Positions 34,566-45,165 of a stretch of DNA of 64,000 nucleotides are shown piece by piece (the first letter of the stretch is position 1; every line of letters starts with the position of its first letter). The DNA comes from Kitagawia praeruptora. Its lineage: Eukaryota > Streptophyta > Magnoliopsida > Apiales > Apiaceae. The notes under the pieces were generated by a model, which was not told where the DNA came from, made no database searches, and saw nothing but the letters and a program-made list of their open reading frames with translations. The translations under genes and the position numbers were made by a program. The DNA is taken from positions 109,698,501 to 109,762,500 of the forward strand of contig CM075353.1 of assembly GCA_037693485.1 (NCBI GenBank), read 5' to 3'.

Positions 34566-37183
34566 TTAATTTGCATTTGGTACCCAAGTCTTGTTGGGTC
34601 CTGCACACTCAATATCATCAGAAACTTTATCAATATTTGAAACAATATCATCAGAAGATGGTTCCTTGACTTCTTTTATTACCCACTTAGTTTTAGACAT
34701 TGACTTAGACTTTTTCTTAGTGAGAGCAGTCTTCTCACTTTCTTTAGTAGATTCAGAAGTCTTTGTAGTTTGCATATAAGAACATAATTCATTAGATGAA
34801 ATTTGCAAATTAAAACATGTACTCATGGCAGTAATTTTGCATGGCATACAGTCAATGTTATTACAAACTACCAATTTTCTTTGCATAATGGGGGTTCTGT
34901 GTAAGTTCCCTTTCAACTCTGTTGCATTAGATATGCTACTAGTTGATTTCTTACAAACATGAGTTAAATGATGTGAGGAGCCACAATTATTGCAAAGTTT
35001 CCTGGGTGCCTGCTTAACATACGCATAATTATTCTTTTTATCAATGCCTAGCTTCCCATTTCTGTTTTTGGACTTGGAGACAACTGTCTTGACAATCTGT
35101 TCAGAAGGTACTGTCGAGCTATTTTTGACAGCACCTTTTGTACTTGCTGTCTTGATAGTAGGTTTGAAAGTTACTGTCTTGGTTGACTTCTTGACAGTAT
35201 CTTTGAAAGTTACTGTCTCATCCTTTGTGACAGTTTCTTTTGAACGCTTGGTTGGGTTGTTTGATACGGTTTCTGTCATAGTCATTTTGACAGAATCTTT
35301 TTCATTCTTAGATGCACTGTCAGCCCTCTCATCTTCATCACAGAGTTCTTGATTAATACTTAGGGAATTTTCATTAACCTCAAACTCTGTACTTTTGAAA
35401 ATTGGATTGCTCACATTTTTGAGGATGTGAGGTCTTACAGTATTGTTATCATCATTGTTCTGTATAACAGCCTCTTTACCAGGTCTCCTACTATAATCAT
35501 AGCCTATGCCTATCTTCTTACTTTCAGTATGTTTCTCATGATACTCTTGAACTATTTTAGAGGAATTTCTAAATGCCTTTAGCTTAAATTCATTTTCAGA
35601 AATTTCTTTTCTTAGATATTCCTCTATCTCTTTAGCACAGATTAAATCATTTTTTAATCTTTCGTTTTCCTGAGCTAAAGAATCAATAGAACTGGTCTTA
35701 AGCAACAACACATCATTGTTGGATCTGAGTACTTCATTTTCTTTAGTTAATCTAGCGATTTCTTCATTTGCAGCAGATAAACTAGTGTGAATATTAAACA
35801 TTTCAGTACTCATTTCCTCAATGGTTTGCTTATAGTCATTTAAAGACATATTTAGTAAAACTAAAGATGGTACCTGACTTGTCGAGGTTGATGCTTCTTC
35901 ATCCTCTCTAGCCATCAAGGCTAGATTCACAAATTCCTCTTCTTCTTCATCATCAGATTCATCCCAGCATTTTCCTTCAGCCACATAGGCTTTTCCTTGT
36001 CCTTTCTTAAATTGACTTCCAGTTCCTCTCTCCATTCTTTGTATTTGTTTTGGTCTTTTGCATTCACTAGCAAAGTGACCAAGTTCATTGCAATTGTAGC
36101 ATCTAAACTTTGATCTATCTACCATTCCTGTTTTGTATCCTCCCTTGGTGCTAGTAGCAGGTTTTGATGAGCTTCCTTGGTTATATTTTGGAAATTGACC
36201 TTGAGGCTTATATGGCTTGTTCCTCCTGAACCTTATATTTTTTAATTTTCTTGCCATAAAAGCCATGGTTGGATTATCCATTTTCTCCATTTTTTCTAGA
36301 GTGAAGAATTCTTCATCTTCAACATCTTCTAGTTGAAGGACAACCTTTTCTTCATCTTCCACCACCTCTTCAATTTTCACAGATGAAAATTGAGGTTGTT
36401 GATCATTTTGAATTTGCTCACTTGCTTGAAAATATGATGGTCCTTGAGCAACTAGAGCACCAGCCATGTTTGCCATCAATCCTTTGGATCCACTTTGTAT
36501 GGCTTTCTTTTGATAATATTCAAGTTCATAAGATTTTAGAACTCCATACAATGTTTCAAGAGAGACAGAGTTTAAATCTCTTCCTTCTCTTATGGCTGTT
36601 ACTCTATACTCAAGGTGTTCTAGAAGAGTTAGCAGAAACTTGATATTGACTTCCTTCTTTTCATAAAACTTTCCATGAATCTGGAGCTCAGCTATCAGTT
36701 TGCTAAATCTTTCAAACATGTGAGTTAACTCTTCTCCATGCTTGCCCATAAACGCTTCATATTGTGATACCAGTATTTGTTTTTGATTTTCTCTGACCTC
36801 TTCACTTCCTTCACATAACAGTTCTATCTTTTTCCACATATCCCTGGCAGAGTTGCATGCTATTATATTTCCACTCATAGCTTTGTCCAGGGTAAGTGCA
36901 TCTAGTAGAATGAGTTGCAGATGATCATCCAGTGCTACCTTTTCTTTTTCTGAGTCATTATACTCAGTAGGCTTCTTAGCAACCCAATGAGCTGGGATTA
37001 CTACATCATTAACTGTAGCAGATGGAATTTCCTTTTGAGGAACGAAGGGGCCATTTCCAGAATACCTAGGAATAATGGATTCTGAGCTTTGATAAGTAAC
37101 ATAATCTTCTTTTTCCATATGTTGTAGTTTTCTTTATCAAAAGCTGGAATCTTGATATTACTTGACCTTTGAATACTTGCCAT
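34566..37183 (-). pseudogene. Copia gag with two zinc knuckles
   Basis: The start is the ATG at 37183 (MASIQRSSNIKIPAFDKENY). A one-base loss in an A run near 37053-37057 shifts the frame, and the remaining 850 codons are open to 34566. The N-terminal half matches the Copia gag (UBN2-type) pattern with LLCEGSEEVRENQ and LEYRVTAIREGRDL. A CCHC knuckle CYNCNELGHFASEC lies near 36100 and a second, CNNCGSSHHLTHVC, near 34990. Between them is a long coiled-coil region with Leu heptads (about 35850-35580). The later part has Thr/Val/Lys-rich repeats of the KTV/DTV type whose codons carry the ACTGTC motif. Gag would form the particle and bind the RNA. The frameshift disables this copy. Confidence 0.9.
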
Positions 37184-37214
37184 TTGGATCTCAGATATGT
37201 GTATTAATCTGAAA

Positions 37215-37226
37215 GCTCTGATACCA
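37215..37226 (-). other. primer-binding site of the Copia element (tRNA-iMet)
   Basis: The minus strand reads TGGTATCAGAGC two bases after the 5' LTR, the standard initiator-Met site of plant Copia elements. Confidence 0.9.
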
Positions 37227-37228
37227 GT

Positions 37229-38337
37229 TGTTGGTCCCGGAAAGTATTGCAGAAGGGGGGTTGAATGCAATACTAATAAATTTCAAAAACTATTTCAACA
37301 ACTTAAATAGAGTTTGTAATTTACTAGTAGAAGAAATGCAATCACAAGTAATATCTAACAAGATGTTTCACAAAATAATTGTTTTATTTATTTTGCGAGG
37401 TTTTGCTACAACCTTGTGAACAAAATAATTCTCAAGCTTCAAATACTCAAGAGATTACAGTTGTAGAGTTCTCTTCTATTGTATAAATAGAGTGCTCTAT
37501 TTATAGTGTGATAGTCGACTGTACTACCACTATCAGTATGGGTTGTTGAGTTGCTGTTATATTCCTTTTGCAGCTCATTCCATGATTTATTCCCATGTGA
37601 TCATCACAAAGTAACTTTAAGATACTTTCCACATTTGAGCCACCCAGATCTAGCCGTATTCAATTTTATCTGCTCTAGACTTTACAGGTTGCTCCATGTG
37701 ATCTCTCGAGCTTCAGTTATAGACTTTCCAAGCTTGCTGTAAAGGTTGAATATTACAACACGCCTGCTTCTTTTGAACATGTATTATGTCGCTTAAATTG
37801 ACTTAAAAAATTCCTAAATCAATTTGATTCTTTATGACAGTATGTTTGCTTCAGAGTTTGCTGTCAATGGATTGTGCTTTGGTTGACAGTATGAATTCCC
37901 GCAGAGATTACTGTCAAGGATTGTGCTTTGATTGACAGTATGAATTTCCCGCAGAGATTGCTGTCAAGAATTCCAAACTTACTGTCGCAAACTATATATC
38001 AAAGTTGCTGTCATCAGAATCTCCGCCAATGTTGCTGTCAAGTTGAAACTTGCTGTCGACTCAATTAAACTTGCTGTCGAGCTTTGCAACATGCTGTTTC
38101 CTTGTAATCTTACTGTCAATACTTGACAGTAACTTTTATTCCTGCTGTCGAACTTCTGTATTTCTTGAGGCTTGAACATGATCGAACTTCTTTCAAGAAT
38201 TACAATTATTACATGACAGTACTTATTTTGATTACAGGAATACACTTCAGGCTATGACAGTATGTTCTACTTAGTAAAACTAAGTATACCAATAAAACTA
38301 GTTAAGTTGTCTATTCCATCACCCATAAATCCCAACA
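37229..38337 (-). repeat. 5' LTR of the SIRE-like Copia element
   Basis: Partner of 18315-19423, equal in length, with the same dense TGACAG/CTGTCA motifs (37838-38265). Its promoter would drive gag and pol leftwards. Confidence 0.93.
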
Positions 38338-38459
38338 GACTGATTTCTATAAACCAGAATGTATATACAAGAGACAAGATTTCACACAGATTTAATACAA
38401 GGACAGTGACTTAATTTCATGGAATTAAAACAACATATATTCAAATTCTCTTATTTTTT

Positions 38460-39071
38460 TTACTTCACCTCCTCAATTTCCTTTACCAGCTTCAGCTCAT
38501 TTTCGTCCATTGTTTTGGATTCTATAACATTCAATGGTTTGTAGCCCTTAATATCTTTCACTACCTTCAGATCCTTTACCGTTTTAGAAATCAAATCATC
38601 CTTCTTTTCATGCACAACATTTATGCTTCGCAACAACTCCTAAGTATACAATTTTACTTAATATAACACGAGCTTTCTATGTAAATATCCATATCAATTA
38701 AAATTTTATTTTGGGTTCAAACTATAAATATTTACCGTTTTAGAAATCAAATCATCCTTCTTTTCATGCACAATCAAATCATCCTTCTTTTCATGCACAA
38801 CATCTATGCTTCGGAACAACTCCTGAGTATACAATTTTACTTAATATAACACGAGCTTTCTATGTAAATATCCATATCAATTAAAATTTTATTTTGGGTT
38901 CAACCTATAAATATTTACCATTTAGAACTCAAATCATCCTTCTTTTCATGCAAAACATCTATGTTTCGCAACAATTCCTGAGTATACAATTTTACTTAAT
39001 ATAACACGAGCTTTCTATGTAAATATCCATATCAATTAAAATTTTATTTTTGGTTCAAACTATAAATATTT
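38460..39071 (-). pseudogene. 3' end of a host-like gene with a triplicated exon
   Basis: On the minus strand the final exon (about 38640-38462) begins after ACTTAG and reads ELLRSINVVHEKKDDLISKT, then continues through KDLKVVKDIKGYKPLNV to a TAA after EIEEVK. Upstream, the same exon with its following intron is repeated twice more: tandem units 38578-38733, 38734-38916 and 38917-39071. Each exon copy keeps an AG acceptor (TATACTCAG or TATACTTAG), and the two upstream copies keep a GTAAAT donor. The middle copy has an extra in-frame repeat of VHEKKDDLI. The outer copy lost one base before the donor. The protein is charged and helical; I do not recognise it. It may be a gene fragment. Confidence 0.45.
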
Positions 39072-39544
39072 GTTATAATATGGGTTCACAACGCACGGCT
39101 CTTTTTCTAATATTTATTATATTATTTTTTTATTACTTATTTGTTATTAGTTTACATATCAAATTGTTGTTATGAAACCGATATATATATATATATATAT
39201 ATAAGATTTTACAAGTTCAATTTATTATGTGTTTTATCTGGAATTCTTAAAACTTGATTTGGATGATTTTACAGCCTATGTGAAATTAACAAAATAATCA
39301 TTAATTTAGTGATGATTTAACAATTTTCTCCAATTAAAACTACCAAGAAACAAAAGAGATGAAATTGACAATTTTTTATATTGAAAATTCTATTCTATTT
39401 AGGAAATCTACTTATATTTTGTTTTGATTATCAAAATAGCATTCTTATTATTTGAAGATAGTTGTAGTAATAACCAAATACGATTTTGTCCAAAACTTTG
39501 GTAGTTGTTAGTCCGGACCTCGGTACAATAATATAAATAAGAAC
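39072..39544. other. AT-rich spacer with TA microsatellite
   Basis: No gene is visible. A (TA)n tract lies at about 39181-39203. The right end is the junction with the Tat LTR. Confidence 0.5.
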
Positions 39545-40053
39545 TGTTAGATCTTTGTTGTGGAATAAAAACTAAGTTACGAATCTGTATTTAATGCTAG
39601 GGTTCGGGAGCTTCGTGCTTTAATGGTTGTTTCCGTGTTCGAGACTAATCGGTCCTCACAGAGTGCCTACGTATCTCGTATTGAGAATCAAGCCAAAAAC
39701 GTAGTACTGAGAATGAAGGGTCAGGCCCTTTATATAGGCTGAGAATCCTTAGAATTATGGTAGGAGTCAGAGACTTGGTGGGCAAGCCACCACCTTGAGG
39801 AAGGTTCTAGACCCCTTCCTTGTAGGAATCAGTTTCCATGTTGAAGTATGTATCTTGGAGGCTAAGTCAGGCAAGAGTAATATCCTTGTTTGACTCTTAT
39901 TTGCTGAGTTGTTTATTACCCCTAATATTAATTACGAAATTAATATTATAAATAGGGTTTGGGCCCATCTGGTGGGCCCCACGTTTGGACCATTCTAGGT
40001 CTAATTAATGCCACATTAAATGTGTCTTTAGGGCTTACTTTTAGCCCATATCA
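39545..40053 (-). repeat. 3' LTR of the Tat-type element
   Basis: The inner border TGATATGGGC follows a purine tract directly. The outer border (TGTTAGATC at 39545 on the plus strand) is chosen from the TG..CA rule, since the partner LTR is outside the window; the expected target copy would be AGAAC. Confidence 0.65.
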
Positions 40054-40199
40054 TTTGCCCCACAACTTCTAGGAAAACTGATCAGGTTTTCCTTGAAGTT
40101 TTAACGGCCTTTTCCGAGACTTGGGTCAGGGTTTATTGCTCTTACGGGAGTATTTTCAACAATATCATCTTAATGTAAAGCGTGGAGCGACCGACGCAT

Positions 40200-40600
40200 T
40201 TACATCGACGTTGAACGACACTAAACGGTGTTAAACGGCACTATACAGCGCTAATCAGCCTTAAACAACGTTTAAACGATGTTAAACGGCATAAAACGGC
40301 ACTAATCGGCGTTAGACGGTGCTAATCGGCACTAAACAGTGCTAATCAGCCTTAAACAACGTTTAAACAGTGTTAAACGATGTTGGACGGCATAATACGG
40401 CACTAATCGGTGCTAATCGGCACTAATCGGTGCTAATCGGCACTAATCGGTGCTAATCGGCACTAAACGGTGCTAATCAGCCTTAAACAACGTTTAAACA
40501 GTGTTAAACGATGTTGGACGACATAATACGGCACTAATCGGTGCTAATCGGCACTAATCGGTGCTAATAGGCACTAATCTGTGCTTAAATTGATCTCGTT
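40200..40600. repeat. tandem repeats in the 3' region of the Tat element
   Basis: A 10-base unit of the form CNCTAATCGG alternates as CACTAATCGG/TGCTAATCGG, making 20-bp doublets. A higher-order unit containing CTAATCAGCCTTAAACAACG starts at 40251, 40342 and 40473, so array length varies between higher-order copies. Such arrays in the 3' region of Tat elements are known as seeds of satellite DNA. Confidence 0.85.
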
Positions 40601-40802
40601 TCAGTACTGAAAATCATCCAAGATTCGCTGAAAAAGTCAAGTTCTGGGACTGGAAATCATCTGAGATTCGCTGAAAAAGTCGAGTTCTGGGACCACAAAC
40701 TACCCGTGATCGGCCGGATCAACGGGTAGCTCGTAGTCAGCTACTCCGTGATCGACCGAAGGGCCTCGTTTCACCGTGGTCGGCCAGCTGGTGGTCGGCT
40801 GG

Positions 40803-42343
40803 TGTTAACACAAAATCACGCAAGTGCACGTGGTCACAAGTAATACAGATATAAGTCAAGTTCGTTCCCACAGAGATCTTGGTTTCTAATTCAGTTTAGT
40901 ACCTATGCAACAATGTATGGTTTTAATTCACTGCTAAGACAAATAACAAGATTGGGTTTTGATTAACTAAAATTAACTAAGGAAGTAAATTACAAACTAA
41001 GAATTAATTAACTAATGAGAATTTAAACTGATTACTTATATGAGAATAAACATGGGACTCTAACTTCATTATCTACTTCACTTAGAGTCGATGCCTTTAA
41101 TCAATACACATGTGGGATTTGATATCTGATCGGACAACACGAAACAAGTAAAATTTACCTCTCGGTATACTAGTACCAAACTACGCATGCATCCACAAAA
41201 GAGATAGAAGATGGGTAGACACCAATTATGTTTAGACCCTATATCTCTATAGAATTTGAAAACATAAAGGTTTAAGCACAAGTTATCCACATAGATCACA
41301 TAGGGCAGCATAATATCTCTATTTACGCCACAAATCATGATGTTAAAACATCAACCTATCCTATGCTAGCATGGCAAGTTTTAAATCTCAAGATCCACTC
41401 TCGTTTCGCAAGAGATTAACAAATTAGATGTTCGCGATGCATCTAAATACATGAAACACAACCATACAAGGATATCAAGAATTCACCACACATAATCTTT
41501 AAAGCATTAAACAACTAAGCTACATAGATAACTCCGTTAGAATCCCATGATAACGATTAGCCCATAATTGAACCGTTCATCGTCTGGGATTTGATGAAAA
41601 CATGATAAATAACAAGATATGGAAGAAAGAAGCAATAATATTAATAAAATAAGAGTTGAGAAAACAAATCTATAATCCAAGGTAACACAAAAGATGAAGT
41701 AGATCTAGATCCGTTGCTTGTCACGAGCGTTGAATCCTTCTCTCCTTTTTTTCTCTTGCAAAACTAAGCTATGATATGTAATTGTCTGTAATGTTATGTT
41801 TACAAGGGTTGGATGTGTTTATATAGGCTCTAGACATCTTGCCCAGCAAAAAAATACCTTAAAATACAACTAGAATTCGATTAAGGAGTCAAAAACTACG
41901 CAGAATACAATTTCAGATCGAAAAGGGAAAAAATGGAATTTTCCCAACGCACCACGATGCTGAGAGCGCCAATGGGGCTGAGAGCGCCGCTCCAATCTGC
42001 CATAAATGGCGCTGAGTGCGCCAGTTGAGCTCTCAGCTCGGCCTCAATCTGCGGGAATTAATTTTTCTTCGTTTTTCAGCTTTTTCTTCCCATTCCTTTT
42101 ACATGAGCTTCCGTCTTTAATCCCTAATGACTTGTATACTTCTTGATAGTTGACATTAGTCTCCATTATTCATTCCATATCATAAATCAACTCCAACAAC
42201 GACGGAAACTACACCTTTAATCGACATTTCTTCAACCTTGCACAATTAAACAAAACACATCAAAACTACCACAAACTTGAGGCCAAAGCAATCAATTTAA
42301 GCCGATTTGGAATGTTTCAAGTAGATATAAAATCCACTTATCA
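40803..42343 (-). repeat. 3' LTR of the Athila-related element
   Basis: It contains the shared promoter block (minus strand 41848-41811, GGGCAAGATG ... CCTATATAAAC) and GC-rich repeats of GCTGAGAGCGCC near 41950-42030. The open frame 41338-41078 also occurs in the partner LTR and is not a gene. Confidence 0.93.
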
Positions 42344-43840
42344 CACCCCCAAACTTAAACCTATGCTTGTCCTCAAGCATAAACAATTACAACTAACTAA
42401 CTAACTAGTACCACTTCCGTAGGTGATCACGGTTGCATTTGGCATATGCAACAAGCCCTTTAAACCCCTAGGCAGCCCTAGTGGACGAGTAAGGTCTCGT
42501 GAGGGCCTATAGTGAATGTACCCACAAAATCCATTTAACTAAACAATGCAATGCATGAATGCAACTAATATGAAAATGCAACGATCCCCTTCAAACTTAC
42601 CAAAACCAACTAACAAGCAAACATCTCAAAGAATGTAAATAAATCCAAGCAGAGCTTGACTAAGTCCCCGTATACTAACAGTACATGAACAGAAACGTGC
42701 GTGTGTGCGATGCTCATCAGAAATACTCCCAAAACTAGGTCAAAAATCATACATGTCCTTCGCCAAGACAATCACAGGTTTATAAAAAGAATAGACTGTA
42801 GACACTTCATAACCTAGAAACACCTCCATCCTTATTCAAGTTAGCCAGGTATTCATGCTTTATTACTACACTACAACACATACTACTATATACAATACGC
42901 ATGCTTATTTAACCGTGCAATGAATGAGACCCCAAAAGGCTTATACAATAATACCCATGTAGCGAGTGTTAGGTCAGCAATCCCAAACCACAAGGGCTTT
43001 AGGTTACTAGGACTAAGTCCCCTCAGACTTAATTACTCGAGTATTAAAGAGCTCACTCGTGGTTAATTTTGCATTTAATAACTGGACTTTTGACTCTTTT
43101 TTTTTCTTTTTTTCTGATTTTTTTTTTTTTTTTGCAATCTGGAATGAGAATTCTCAATTCCAACCCTAGACTACTCATATAAATATGAGCTGGCTACTAG
43201 CTAATTGACACCTAGCCATTATTTAACAAATATTAACAACTAGCATGAAATCCCTGGTTTCCCCCAAACTTAGACTTTAATGCTCCTACGCCATCAAGGG
43301 AATAACGAAAATTCTAAATATAATCAGATGATTAAATCTCAAAGCATCCAAACAAGCATGACCCTAACCTAGCCCAAAAGCACCCAATGAGACTGTGTAA
43401 AAATTTTGTTCCCGTAACACGCAAGTCAATTCCTAGGAACTATAAATCAACCCTCTACTCATCATTATCACACTCAATTAAACATCTACCTACCAATCAG
43501 AATCAGCTCGTCCTAAAGGATCATGAAACATGCATGCCATGAAAATGCAACTAACATGAGCTCACATGGTATACTCAAATAAAAACAGAATGTCCTATAT
43601 GAAACAAACATAGATAATACGAACATATATGCATGAATTACTACTAATATTCAAAGCATGATATCCTACATGAACACATAAATACTACATATACAATACT
43701 TATCCCCCAAACCACCCCCAAACTTAAAATATTCAATGCCCTCATTGAATGGAAGTAAATACAAGGGATAGTAGGAAACATACCTAAAAAATACCGAAAC
43801 ACATGGGTTGCCTCCCACGAAGCGCTGTCGTTAACGTCAT
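42344..43840 (-). other. conserved noncoding 3' region of the Athila-related element
   Basis: No coding capacity, but clearly homologous to 26724-28177 of the plus-strand nested element. It includes the polypurine tract (42360-42344), the hairpin with arms 42432-42438 and 42446-42452, and the stem-loop GTGGG-AGGCAA-CCCAT at 43804-43818. The duplicated target GTCAT of the third element is at 43836-43840. Confidence 0.75.
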
Positions 43841-45165
43841 TGATATGTCAAATTATACCTAACCGCAAGCGCACGGTGTCTATTGCTAGTACAGATGGCA
43901 AGCGGGTCGAATCCACAAGGAGACAGGTTCTACTAATTCCTTTTCAGTTATCGCTAATTGTTTCAAGGACAAACGATTATTGGAGAATATTAACTAACTA
44001 GCAAATTAAACTAAATTAACACTAAGTAAATAGATGATTAACAAATTATTTAAAACCTAGGGCAATCAGGTCCACCATGCTTACACAATTGGCTCTTAAG
44101 CTAAAGCAATCAATGTGATCCTATAACTAGAGTATGTTAATCTCTCTCAAGCATTAACACTCTCGAAACATTCAACACAATTAACCACTTTTAGTAATTC
44201 AATCAATCAGGTAATTAGAGTCAAGTTAATCTTTTCCAAGCATTAACGCTCTCAGAAATCCAATGATGCTCTCGCACTCAAATTCAATTCTGCTAATCGT
44301 ATGTGTGCCTCTAGTAAGTAAATCTCTCGATCCATACCCCTATTTGCATATAATTAATCCATGATATCGGCCGATTACACAAATTAATGATTAAAACATA
44401 TCAATCAGAATTAACCATAACCAATCAAACCACTATGAAAATCATGCCAATATTAGTGCAAACATGGCTTCCCTTTAAGCCCTAGAAATAACTACTCGCT
44501 AATAATTAAACAAGTAAAACAACTAGTAAAACAAGAAAACATAATTAAACTAATAAGAATTGAGAAGAAATTCAGATAAGAAAACCTGCAATCATCAATC
44601 CTGTCACAAGAATGAAATTCATGGTCTCCTCTCCAAAACCCTAGCTCCTAAGAGTAGGAGCACGTATGTATCTCCTCTCATAAAATAATACCCTAGATGT
44701 GTTTATATAGGCTCTAAAAGTCTTGCCCAATAAAAGTATTTTAATACTCTAAATCAATTACAAGTAGGATTCCATAACTGAATAGGATTCCTTAATTAAA
44801 ATTCGTCACTTTATTTACTCCTCTGTTTCTGGGCTCTTCCAGTTGGATTTTGCTTATTGGACCACCTCTGAATTAAAGATAATTCCACAAGCTTCGCGTG
44901 GACAGTAAGATCGTCAAAATCTGACTTCTGGAACTCAAGATATGGCCAAAACAGTGTAGAACAGCCCGTGTAGCCCAATAATACGAATTTTCTCCTATTT
45001 TATCTCCAAAATAGCTCTTTTTGCTCCAAATCCTTCCAAGTCATGGATTCTTTATTTCCTACAATAAAACAATAAAATCTATTAAATAAAAATCCAAATC
45101 AATGCAAAACACAATAAATATGAGAATAAAATCATCTAAAATATATATAAAAATATACTCTATCA
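43841..45165 (-). repeat. 3' LTR of the youngest Gypsy element
   Basis: Apparently identical to 49497-50821. It carries the promoter block (44730-44696, GGGCAAGACTTTTAGAGCCT then ATATAAAC), and an upstream segment (about 44880-44975) homologous to the LTR of the plus-strand element. Confidence 0.95.

Larger units (their letters stand above)
18315..38337 (-). mobile_element. Copia retrotransposon, SIRE-like, with an extra ORF after pol and a nested Gypsy insertion
   Basis: LTRs of 1109 bp each (18315-19423 and 37229-38337) start TGTTGG on the minus strand and are bordered by the duplication GACTG (18310-18314 and 38338-38342). The tRNA-iMet primer site TGGTATCAGAGC lies at 37226-37215, and the polypurine tract AAATTGGGGGAGAT at 19437-19424. 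The order gag, protease, integrase, reverse transcriptase, RNase H is Copia type. A long ORF between pol and the 3' LTR is typical of the SIRE/Maximus lineage. Removing the nested insertion (23487-29427 plus one target copy) leaves about 14.1 kb. The ORFs carry several stops and frameshifts, though the LTRs are nearly identical. Confidence 0.93.

Noticed and set aside
41078..41338. 86-codon ORF, also at 53983-54243
   Set aside because: Both lie at the same place in the two LTRs of the Athila-related element; no evidence of a real gene.
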